Shown here in pieces: positions 1 to 5,173 of a stretch of DNA of 6,871 bases. Origin of the DNA: Chitinophagaceae bacterium (GTDB lineage Bacteria; Bacteroidota; Bacteroidia; Chitinophagales; Chitinophagaceae); NCBI GenBank assembly GCA_947459455.1, contig CANHEC010000130.1:1-6871 (forward strand), given 5' to 3'. Under the pieces are notes generated by a model that was given only the letters and a program-made list of their open reading frames with translations, made no database searches and had not been told where the DNA came from. Positions within the stretch are counted from its first letter, which is position 1, and the number at the start of each line of letters is the position of its first letter. The translations under genes were made by a program, and so were the position numbers.

Positions 1-519
1 ACCCTGCAGCGGGGCTGGCCCCTGTTTTGGCTCAGCTGTGCGCTAAATGCCAGTTGGATACTGGCCTGGCACTACCTGCAGGTAGTGCTGAGCCTGCTCA
101 TTATGCTGGGGCTGCTGGCCACCCTGGTAGCCCTGGCCCTGCGCTGGCTGCCGGCTGCCCGCGGCGCCTTCAGGTGGGCGGCTTTTGTACCGGTGGCCCT
201 TTACCTGGGCTGGATCTGCGTAGCCACCATTGCCAATACCACCGCCCTGCTGGTACACTATGGCTGGCAGGGTGCTACACTCGGGGCCGCCGGCTGGTCG
301 ATAACCATGATGCTGATAGCCACCGGGCTGGCCAGCTGGCTGAGCTGGCGCCTGCGGGCAGCCGCCCCCGTACTGGTGCTGGCCTGGGCGCTGGGAGGCA
401 TCTTCCGCGGGCAGCAGGCGGCCTACCCGGCAGTGGCTACCGTGGCACTGGCAGCTGCCGCAGTTTGCGGGCTGGCAGGTGCCTTTATAGCATGGCGCCG
501 GGCAGCGCCAGCGGGCTGA
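1..519 (+). CDS. Tryptophan-rich sensory (TspO/MBR-like) membrane protein, 3' part
   Basis: The frame is open from base 1 to a TGA at 517-519, giving 172 visible residues; the start lies upstream of the window. The protein is very hydrophobic, with about five membrane segments (visible residues roughly 9-26, 29-48, 60-80, 96-115 and 122-165, the last stretch holding two), and is rich in Trp (FWLSCALNASWILAWHY at 9-25, YLGWICVATIAN at 68-79, GWQG, GWSI, WLSW). The FW...N.SWI.AWHY and YLGW..VATIAN patterns resemble bacterial proteins annotated as tryptophan-rich sensory protein, distant relatives of TspO, which bind tetrapyrroles or other small hydrophobic ligands in the membrane. The ligand here cannot be deduced. 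The short Arg- and Ala-rich tail (WRRAAPAG) should be cytoplasmic. An 86-base gap containing a candidate promoter separates it from the next gene, so co-transcription with that gene is uncertain. The family call rests on motif memory, not on an alignment. Confidence 0.72.
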   Translation, partial: TLQRGWPLFWLSCALNASWILAWHYLQVVLSLLIMLGLLATLVALALRWLPAARGAFRWAAFVPVALYLGWICVATIANTTALLVHYGWQGATLGAAGWSITMMLIATGLASWLSWRLRAAAPVLVLAWALGGIFRGQQAAYPAVATVALAAAAVCGLAGAFIAWRRAAPAG

Positions 520-581
520 GGGGCGCATTTGGCCGGGCGGCAAGGCTTATAGGATGCCAATCCTGTACATTCGTGCTCCTT

Positions 582-589
582 TATATTTG
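582..589 (+). promoter_or_regulatory. Candidate Bacteroidota -7 promoter element (TAnnTTTG) for the GH3-lysE unit
   Basis: TATATTTG matches the Bacteroidota -7 consensus TAnnTTTG exactly. It would place the transcription start near 594-597, about 10 bases before the ATG at 606. No good TTTG-type -33 box sits 19-21 bases upstream. A small inverted repeat, AGGAT-GCCA-ATCCT (551-564), lies where an upstream regulator could bind, but it may be chance. The position argues for the ATG at 606 over an in-frame TTG at 591, which would sit at or before the transcription start. Confidence 0.45.
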
Positions 590-605
590 ATTGTTGCTGC
601 CAGTT

Positions 606-2156
606 ATGTCATTGCTCGATCTCAAACTACCCAAAACAATCGCCCGCCGGCTGAACATCGCCAACGGCGACCCCCGCCGCATGCAGCTGCGGGTGCTGAA
701 AAAACTACTGACCAAGGCCCGCTACACCGAGTTTGGCCAGCAGTTTGGGTTTGATGAAATACTGCTGAGCAAGCACCCGGGCAAAAAATTTCAGCAGCGG
801 GTACCCACCTACGACTACAGCAAACTGTACAGCGCTTTTTGGCACAAAACCCTGCAAGGCGTGCCCGATGTGTGCTGGCCCGGCCAGATCAAATTTTTTG
901 CTCTCAGCAGCGGTACCAGCGAGGCGGCCAGCAAATACATTCCCATTACCAAAGACCTGATAAAGGCCAACACGCTGACCAGCCTGCGCCAGCTGTTTAG
1001 CCTCACCAGCTACCAGGATGTAAACTTTGGCGCCCTGCCCAAAGGCTGGCTGATGCTGGGCGGCAGTACCGAGCTGCAGAAAGGGCCCACCTACTACGCC
1101 GGCGATCTCAGCGGCATTCAGCAAAAAAATATTCCGTTCTGGTTTCAGCGGCTGTACAAGCCGGGCAAAAAAATAGCCCGGGTACGCGACTGGGAAACCA
1201 AGATCGAAGAGATCGTAGAAAATGCACCCAACTGGGATATTGGCTTCATCATAGGCGTGCCGGCCTGGCTGCAGCTGTGCATGGAGCGCATCATCGAACG
1301 CTACCAGCTGAACAATATCCACGACCTGTGGCCCAACCTCAGCTTTTATGTGCACGGGGGTGTTGCCTTTGAGCCGTACAAGCGCAGCTTCGAAAAACTG
1401 CTGGGCAAGCCCATTACCTACATTGAAACCTACCTGGCCAGCGAAGGCTTTTTGGCCTACCAAAGCCGCCAGCATGCCAAAGGCATGAAGCTGGCTATCA
1501 ACAACAATATCTTCTTCGAATTCGTACCCTTCGACGATAAACACTTTGACGCCGAAGGCAACCTGCTGCCCGATGCCGAGGCCTACATGATACACGAGGT
1601 GGAAGAAGGCCGCGAATACGCCATCCTCATCAGCACCAATGCCGGCGCCTGGCGCTACCTCATTGGCGATACCGTTCGCTTTGTAGACCTGGAGCACCTG
1701 GAAATCGTGATCACCGGCCGCACCAAGCATTTCCTGAGCCTGGTGGGCGAACACCTGAGTGTAGAAAACATGAACCGGGCCGTGCAAATGGTATCGGCCG
1801 ATATGAATGTGTGCATCCCCGAGTTTACGGTAGCCGGCGTACCGGTGGGCTCGTTTTTTGGCCACCATTGGTTTATAGCCTGTGATGATCCCGTAGACGA
1901 GAAACAACTACAGCAGCGCTTAGATGACTGCCTGCAGCAGATAAACGATGACTACGCTGTAGAGCGCCGCCACGCCCTGAAAGAAGTAAAAGTGACCGTG
2001 CTGCCCGAACATGCCTTCATCGACTTTTTGGCCAGCAAGGGAAAAATTGGTGCCCAGCACAAGTTTCCACGGGTGCTGAAGGGTAAAATGTGGGACGACT
2101 GGCAGGCATTTCTAAAATCGCACAACATTAAGATAGGCACGGGCGCCAAGGCATAG
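606..2156 (+). CDS. GH3 auxin-responsive promoter family protein (acyl-acid amido synthetase-like, adenylate-forming)
   Basis: This is a 516-residue protein starting at ATG 606. An in-frame TTG at 591 would add five residues but lies beside the putative -7 box. It belongs to the GH3 superfamily, whose plant members adenylate a carboxylic acid (jasmonate, indole-acetate) and couple it to an amino acid. The landmarks are in order: the phosphate-binding loop SSGTSEAASKYIP at 101-113, YLASEG at 276-281 (acyl/AMP-site motif), YLIGD at 351-355 followed by GRTKHF at 371-376 (third ATP motif and hinge), and a small C-terminal domain ending in KFPRVLKGKMWDDW at 486-499. Length is near normal for bacterial members, no key motif is interrupted, and no signal peptide or membrane segment is visible, so it should be cytoplasmic. 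The acid and amine substrates of bacterial GH3 proteins are largely unknown and cannot be read here. A LysE exporter follows after 27 bases, suggesting an operon and perhaps export of an amino-acid-derived compound (inference). Confidence 0.9.
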   Translation: MSLLDLKLPKTIARRLNIANGDPRRMQLRVLKKLLTKARYTEFGQQFGFDEILLSKHPGKKFQQRVPTYDYSKLYSAFWHKTLQGVPDVCWPGQIKFFALSSGTSEAASKYIPITKDLIKANTLTSLRQLFSLTSYQDVNFGALPKGWLMLGGSTELQKGPTYYAGDLSGIQQKNIPFWFQRLYKPGKKIARVRDWETKIEEIVENAPNWDIGFIIGVPAWLQLCMERIIERYQLNNIHDLWPNLSFYVHGGVAFEPYKRSFEKLLGKPITYIETYLASEGFLAYQSRQHAKGMKLAINNNIFFEFVPFDDKHFDAEGNLLPDAEAYMIHEVEEGREYAILISTNAGAWRYLIGDTVRFVDLEHLEIVITGRTKHFLSLVGEHLSVENMNRAVQMVSADMNVCIPEFTVAGVPVGSFFGHHWFIACDDPVDEKQLQQRLDDCLQQINDDYAVERRHALKEVKVTVLPEHAFIDFLASKGKIGAQHKFPRVLKGKMWDDWQAFLKSHNIKIGTGAKA

Positions 2157-2183
2157 TACCTTGTGGCCCTGTACTAGCAGCAC

Positions 2184-2813
2184 ATGGATTTGTTTTTGAA
2201 AGGCATCGGGCTGGGGCTTTTGCTGTCTGTATCGGTAGGGCCGATCGTGTTTGCTATTTTGAAAGTGAGCATGCGGCTGGGCCACAAAGCGGGCTACGCA
2301 TTTGTAGCCGGCGTAAGCCTGAGCGACCTGCTGCTGGTGCTGCTGGGCAACCTGGCCGCCGAACTGGTGCGCACCGCCCTGCGCTACGAAAACTGGATAG
2401 CTGCCGGTGGCGCCATTCTCCTCATCATCATGGGGGCTTACAGTTTCTTTTTTGGCAAAGACCCGCGGGAAGACAGCAAGACCGATATCGCCGTAAACGT
2501 GCGGCGCCGCGACATAGCCCGCTACACGCTGCAGGGCTTTTTTATGAACCTGCTGAACCCCGGGCCGATCTTGTTTTGGCTTACCACCTGCACGGCGTTT
2601 GCGTTTTTGCCGCTGAATGAGCGGGCCCTGCTGTTTGGTACCTGCCTCGGCACCATTCTGGCTACCGATGTAGCCAAGGTGTACTTTGCCGGCCGCATCC
2701 GCCGCCTGCTTACACCGGCCACCCTGCACAAAACACATCAGTTCAGCGCACTGGTGCTCATTGGGTTTGGGGCCGTTATTCTCATCCGCCTGTTTTACCT
2801 GTACATGACCTAG
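2184..2813 (+). CDS. LysE/RhtB-family amino-acid exporter
   Basis: The 209-residue integral membrane protein has the length and pattern of the LysE/RhtB translocator family, which exports amino acids or related small metabolites driven by the proton gradient. About six membrane segments are visible (residues roughly 5-26, 37-58, 70-90, 114-138, 146-167 and 186-207). Family landmarks are the N-terminal LSVSVGPIVFAILK at 14-27, the basic loop after helix 1 (RLGHKAG), GVSLSD at 43-48, a charged cytoplasmic loop GKDPREDSK at 91-99, and MNLLNPGPILFW at 121-132, matching the conserved NP.P..FW signature. The ATG at 2184 lies 27 bases after the stop of the GH3-like gene, so translation from the same mRNA is likely. 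No strong Shine-Dalgarno precedes it, as is usual in Bacteroidota. The substrate cannot be predicted; GH3 product or amino-acid export is only a hypothesis. It ends 15 bases before the convergent exbD stop. Confidence 0.9.
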   Translation: MDLFLKGIGLGLLLSVSVGPIVFAILKVSMRLGHKAGYAFVAGVSLSDLLLVLLGNLAAELVRTALRYENWIAAGGAILLIIMGAYSFFFGKDPREDSKTDIAVNVRRRDIARYTLQGFFMNLLNPGPILFWLTTCTAFAFLPLNERALLFGTCLGTILATDVAKVYFAGRIRRLLTPATLHKTHQFSALVLIGFGAVILIRLFYLYMT

Positions 2814-2824
2814 CGGCCGGTCAT
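2805..2824. terminator. Possible shared hairpin between convergent lysE and exbD
   Basis: A perfect 6-bp inverted repeat (ATGACC / GGTCAT) with an 8-base loop contains the lysE stop and lies just past the exbD stop at 2829. It is symmetric and could act on both convergent transcripts. No T-run follows on either strand and the stem is short, so a role in termination is weakly supported. Confidence 0.25.
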
Positions 2825-2828
2825 CGGC

Positions 2829-3299
2829 TCATTCGGCATCTACCAGGCTGTAGCGTCGCACCTGGCATATCAGCATTTCATCGAACAGGCTGACGACCTG
2901 CCCATAGTGGGCCGTGGCATCGGGCTGAATGAGTACAAACAACTTATCATCGGTACCAAACTGCTGCTGTAGCTGCTGGCGTAGCTGCAGCAGGCGCTGG
3001 CGCATGGCCGGTAGCTGCTGCCATGTATAGCTGCGGGCGGCAGCGGGGCCCCCATCGGCGGGTATCAGCTGTAGCTGGTGCTGGCTGGCCCGCAGGGTGA
3101 TGGCGCCACTTTTGGCCACCTGCATCGAATCGGTGCTATCGGCCGGCAGGGCCAGCTTCATGGCCGTGGGCTCGGCCAGGGTATTGGTAAAAATGAAAAA
3201 GGTGATGAGGAGAAAGCCGAGATCGACCATGGGGGTAAGATCGACGCGGAGGGGACGGCGGGCCTTACCCGTAGCGGTGGTGGTGTCAATGGCAGCCAT
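2829..3299 (-). CDS. exbD: ExbD/TolR-family biopolymer transport protein
   Basis: This 156-residue protein starts at the ATG at 3299-3297 on the minus strand. The same frame stays open far upstream, but that stretch (to about 3692) encodes low-complexity Arg/Pro/His-rich sequence that looks like GC-rich noncoding DNA. Residues 1-18 are a short basic cytoplasmic N-terminus. Residues about 24-41 form the single membrane helix in DLTPMVDLGFLLITFFIFT, with the protonatable Asp at 26 that ExbD proteins use for proton-driven work. The rest is a periplasmic domain with a Gln/Leu-rich helix (about 95-115) and the closing ...LFDEMLICQVRRYSLVD motif (about 138-154). ExbD works with ExbB and TonB to power outer-membrane receptors, or as TolR with TolQ. 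No ExbB/TolQ or TonB gene is in the window, so its partners must be encoded elsewhere. It lies downstream of nagA on the same strand, but a 262-base structured gap makes co-transcription uncertain. Confidence 0.88.
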   Translation of the reverse strand: MAAIDTTTATGKARRPLRVDLTPMVDLGFLLITFFIFTNTLAEPTAMKLALPADSTDSMQVAKSGAITLRASQHQLQLIPADGGPAAARSYTWQQLPAMRQRLLQLRQQLQQQFGTDDKLFVLIQPDATAHYGQVVSLFDEMLICQVRRYSLVDAE

Positions 3300-3412
3300 A
3301 GCAGGATGATGTTTTGGGTGATGCCTGAAGGATGCACATGCGAGCCCGATTGCACACGAACGATGCCGGGCGATGCTGTGCTGCCGATGGGCGGCGCCGC
3401 TGCCCGGCCGTG

Positions 3413-3448
3413 GGGCGCCGGCCCGGATACAGGCGGGCCGCAGCGCCC
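3413..3448. repeat. Bulged GC-rich inverted repeat (hairpin A)
   Basis: The arms GGGCGC+CGGCCCG and CGGGCCG+GCGCCC pair as a 13-bp stem, interrupted by one 2-base bulge (CA, 3441-3442), around the loop GATACAGG (3426-3433). It lacks a T-tract, so it is not a classical intrinsic terminator. It may be part of a dispersed palindromic element, an mRNA-stabilising structure at the nagA 3' end, or part of the exbD leader. Confidence 0.55.
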
Positions 3449-3453
3449 TACGG

Positions 3454-3481
3454 GTGCCCGGCCGCTGGCGGCCATGGGCAC
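3454..3481. repeat. Bulged GC-rich inverted repeat (hairpin B)
   Basis: The arms GTGCCC+GGCCGC and GCGGCC+GGGCAC pair as a 12-bp stem with a 2-base bulge (AT, 3474-3475) and only TG between the arms, so the innermost pairs must open to form a loop. It starts 5 bases after hairpin A and has the same design of two helices joined by a dinucleotide bulge on the right arm. Confidence 0.55.
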
Positions 3482-3561
3482 GGTACCCAGGGGCAGGGGC
3501 GTGCTGCTGCCGGGTGCTGCGCCGCAGCTGAGCGCCCCAAAAAGCTATGCCGCTACTGTCA

Positions 3562-4662
3562 TCAAAAACCGAAGCGACGCACCAGCTGCCAATCGGCACT
3601 GAGCAAGAGCAACTGCGCCGGGGCGCCGGGGGCCAGCTCGGCTTGTATACCCAGCCAGCGGGCGGGCAGGGTGGCGGCTTTGCGCAGGGCATCGGTAGCC
3701 GACAGGCCAGCCTGCTGCATGGCTAGCTGCACACCCTGCAGCATGCTGATGGCCGACCCGCTGAGGGTGCCATCGGGCAGGGTGTAGTGGGTGCCGCTGT
3801 GGTAGTGCTGGTAGGGTCCCTCGGTGCACTGCGTGACCGCATCGGTGATGAAAAACAATCGATCGCCCATGACCTGGTGGGCCAGCTGCAGCATGGCAGG
3901 GTGCACGTGCACTCCATCGGGGATGATGCTGGCATGCAGACCGGTATGCAGCAGGGCGGCGAGGGCAAGGCCCGGCTGGCGATGCTGCAGGGGGCTCATG
4001 GCATTGTACAGGTGAGTAACCAGCTGTATGCCGCGGCTGGCAAACTGCATGGCCTGCTGGTAGCTGGCATTGCTATGGCCGGCCGAGAGGAGGACGCCGG
4101 CATCGCGGAGCAGGCGCAGCACTTCATCGGAACAGCACTCGGGTGCCAGGGTCATCATTTTAAGGCTGCCAGCGGCCACATCGAGCAGGTGTCGGATGTC
4201 ATCGGGCGTGGGCACCCGTACCCAATCGGCCCGGTGGGCGCCCCGCCGCTCGGGGTGAATAAAGGGCCCCTCGAGGTGGAGGCCGGCAATGCCGCTGCCG
4301 CCCTGCTGCAGGTAGCTGCTCACCGCCCGCAGGCACTGGTGCACCACGGTCAGGGGCTGGGTGGCAATGGTGACGAGGCTATGGGCGGTGCCCTGCTGGG
4401 CCTGGGCGTGGGCCAGGGCGGCCAGGCTATCGGTATCGGGGTATTGTGAAAACAAGCGGCCCTGGGCGCCGTACACCTGCAGATCGGTAAAGGCCGGCAC
4501 GAGTGCCTGGCCAGCACAATCGAACACCGGAGCCGGGGCCGCCTCGGGCGGCAGCGGGCCAGGCTGCACGGTGGCAATGCAATCGTCGATAATGCCGACA
4601 TGTGCCTGCGGCAGCCACTGCTGGCCGGTAAACACCCGGGCGTTGATGAGCCACTGTTTCAT
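3562..4662 (-). CDS. nagA: N-acetylglucosamine-6-phosphate deacetylase
   Basis: The 366-residue cytoplasmic amidohydrolase removes acetate from N-acetylglucosamine-6-phosphate to give glucosamine-6-phosphate, in amino-sugar use and cell-wall recycling. Family landmarks are all present: HLEGPFIHPERRGAH at 129-143 (metal ligand Glu131 and substrate contacts), AGHSNA at 194-199 (metal ligand His196), THLYNAMSPLQHR at 216-228 (metal ligand His217), PDGVHVHP at 248-255 (substrate site), FITDA at 271-275 with catalytic Asp274, and SGSAISMLQGV at 301-311. The N-terminal signature is the less usual PAFTDLQVYGAQGRLFSQYP at 56-75, where many NagA proteins have a PG(F/L)ID.Q.NG-type pattern. The ATG at 4662 (MKQWLINARVF) is chosen because it matches the family N-terminus. 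An in-frame ATG at 4797 would add 45 residues encoded mainly by a noncoding-type 8-base repeat. No nagB or transporter is adjacent. Length is close to the usual 370-390. Confidence 0.93.
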   Translation of the reverse strand: MKQWLINARVFTGQQWLPQAHVGIIDDCIATVQPGPLPPEAAPAPVFDCAGQALVPAFTDLQVYGAQGRLFSQYPDTDSLAALAHAQAQQGTAHSLVTIATQPLTVVHQCLRAVSSYLQQGGSGIAGLHLEGPFIHPERRGAHRADWVRVPTPDDIRHLLDVAAGSLKMMTLAPECCSDEVLRLLRDAGVLLSAGHSNASYQQAMQFASRGIQLVTHLYNAMSPLQHRQPGLALAALLHTGLHASIIPDGVHVHPAMLQLAHQVMGDRLFFITDAVTQCTEGPYQHYHSGTHYTLPDGTLSGSAISMLQGVQLAMQQAGLSATDALRKAATLPARWLGIQAELAPGAPAQLLLLSADWQLVRRFGF

Positions 4663-4679
4663 GGGGGAAAGGTAGGAAG

Positions 4680-4757
4680 GGGGAATTGGGAGTTGGTTGA
4701 TTGGGGAATTGGGGAATTGGGGAATTGGTTGATTGGGGAATTGGGAATTGGTTAATT
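4680..4757. repeat. Tandem 8-base array, consensus GGGGAATT
   Basis: About ten head-to-tail units: GGGGAATT, GGGAGTT, GGTTGATT, three GGGGAATT, GGTTGATT, GGGGAATT, GGGAATT, GGTTAATT. Two units are 7 bases long. The variant GGTTGATT occurs twice, suggesting duplication of larger blocks. The array begins 18 bases upstream of the nagA start. Read on the minus strand it is AATTCCCC and stays open in the nagA frame, encoding a Pro/Asn/Gln/Phe-rich stretch. Confidence 0.85.
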
Positions 4758-4786
4758 TGGCATTAGGAAAGCGGGTAAACGTAAGT

Positions 4787-4813
4787 GGATGCGCCAAGCT
4801 GATCTTGGCGTCC
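4787..4813. repeat. Inverted repeat upstream of nagA
   Basis: CGCCAAG (4792-4798) and CTTGGCG (4804-4810) pair perfectly around the loop CTGAT. GGA (4787-4789) pairs with TCC (4811-4813) after a 2-base bulge, giving a 10-bp stem. On the plus strand it is followed by TTTG and further on TTTT, but no plus-strand gene ends here. It lies 125-151 bases upstream of the nagA start and could be an operator, a leader structure or simply part of the repeat cluster. Confidence 0.5.
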
Positions 4814-4848
4814 TTTGCGTGTTTTCCCTTTGCGCCTTTGCGGTAAAA
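4812..4848 (-). repeat. CTTTGCG-type intergenic repeat, inverted relative to the 4860-5112 array
   Basis: Three TTTGCG cores occur close together (in CCTTTGCGTG, CCCTTTGCGCC and CCTTTGCGGT). The reverse complement begins TTTTACCGCAAAGGCGCAAAGG, which parallels TTTAACCGCAAGGAACGCAAAG at the head of the first direct repeat (4874-4895). It is therefore a diverged copy of the same element in the opposite orientation, about 25 bases away. Confidence 0.6.
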
Positions 4849-4859
4849 ACTCTCCCGTC

Positions 4860-5112
4860 TTCAGTATTTCCAATTTAACCGCAAGGAACGCAAAGCATGC
4901 GCAAGGAACGCAAGGGATCGTCGCTCATTCAGCCTTCAGCATTCAGTATTACCACTTGAACCGCAAGGAACGCAAAGCATGCGCAAGGGACGCAAGGGAT
5001 GACCTTGCATTCATCCTTCATCCTTCATCATTCAGCATTACCACTTGAACCGCAAGGAACGCAAGGGATGGCCTCTCATTCATCATTCAGCCTTCATCAT
5101 TCAGCATTACCA
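4860..5112 (+). repeat. Array of three direct repeats (about 69-89 bases) with CATTCA tracts
   Basis: The module TTCAGTATT-CCA-TT-AACCGCAAGGAACGCAA starts at 4860, 4942 and 5031, and a truncated fourth head (TTCAGCATTACCA) lies at 5100-5112, giving periods of 82, 89 and 69 bases. Each module has a CGCAAGG/CGCAAAG part, a GGGAT junction and a run of CATTCA, CCTTCA and CATTCAGC hexamer-like units. The third copy lacks exactly 20 bases present in the others (4894-4913 in copy one), because the inner CGCAAGGAACGCAA is itself duplicated. Copy two also holds a small hairpin GCAAGG-GATGA-CCTTGC at 4992-5008. No coding function is evident. Confidence 0.85.
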
Positions 5113-5148
5113 AAAAAGCCGCACATCGAAGACGATGCACGGCTTTTT
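5113..5148 (-). terminator. Intrinsic terminator of the type IX-secreted protein gene
   Basis: AAAAAGCCG (5113-5121) pairs perfectly with CGGCTTTTT (5140-5148) and CATCG with CGATG (5124-5128, 5133-5137), separated by a 2x2 CA/CA internal loop and closed by AAGA. On the minus strand the stem ends in a run of six Ts (to 5112), 25 bases past the stop codon at 5174. The flanking A and T runs make it potentially bidirectional, but only the minus-strand gene ends here. Confidence 0.85.
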
Positions 5149-5173
5149 CAGATTACCAAAATGATAGCGTTGC

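Larger units (their letters stand above)
3300..3561. other. 262-base GC-rich spacer between nagA and exbD, no gene
   Basis: No frame on either strand gives a protein-like sequence; the open frames encode Arg/Pro/Ala/Gly/His runs and overlap one another. Bases 3361-3480 count 97 G or C of 120 (81%), clearly above the flanking genes. The stretch holds two strong bulged hairpins (3413-3448 and 3454-3481), a perfect 10-base palindrome GCGGCGCCGC (3391-3400), an interrupted palindrome GCTGCG-C-CGCAGC (3516-3528) and GGTACC (3482-3487). It should carry the nagA 3' end and the leader or promoter of exbD, but no TAnnTTTG element was found on the minus strand. Confidence 0.6.
4663..5173. other. 511-base intergenic region made largely of repeats
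   Basis: Between the nagA start and the stop of the surface-protein gene there is no credible gene. From left to right it holds an 8-base tandem array (4680-4757), a hairpin (4787-4813), a CTTTGCG-type repeat (4812-4848), an array of three direct repeats (4860-5112) and a terminator (5113-5148). The nagA promoter must lie here, yet no exact TAnnTTTG box was seen on the minus strand between 4663 and 4860. Short open frames here encode repeated Asn-Arg-Lys-type or Ser/His-rich peptides from the repeats and are not genes. Confidence 0.7.

Noticed and set aside
27..590. Long open frames overlapping the first membrane-protein gene on both strands
   Set aside because: The frame from base 1 to 519 gives a hydrophobic protein with family-like motifs; the alternatives are Gly/Pro/Arg-rich without features.
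705..1907. A 400-codon open frame antisense to the GH3-like gene
   Set aside because: It lies wholly inside a strongly supported gene, shows no recognisable domain and reflects the codon use of a GC-rich gene on the opposite strand.
3300..3692. N-terminal extension of ExbD through the GC-rich spacer
   Set aside because: The 131 extra residues are Arg/Pro/His-rich low complexity, overlap the 3' end of nagA, and the family N-terminus fits the ATG at 3299.
3787..4449. A 220-codon open frame antisense to nagA
   Set aside because: It is fully contained in nagA, whose active-site motifs are intact, and the antisense protein is low-complexity Gly/Ala/Gln-rich.
4860..5112. CRISPR array
   Set aside because: The modules are 69-89 bases with internal hexamer repeats, there are no unique spacers of uniform length, and no cas gene is present.
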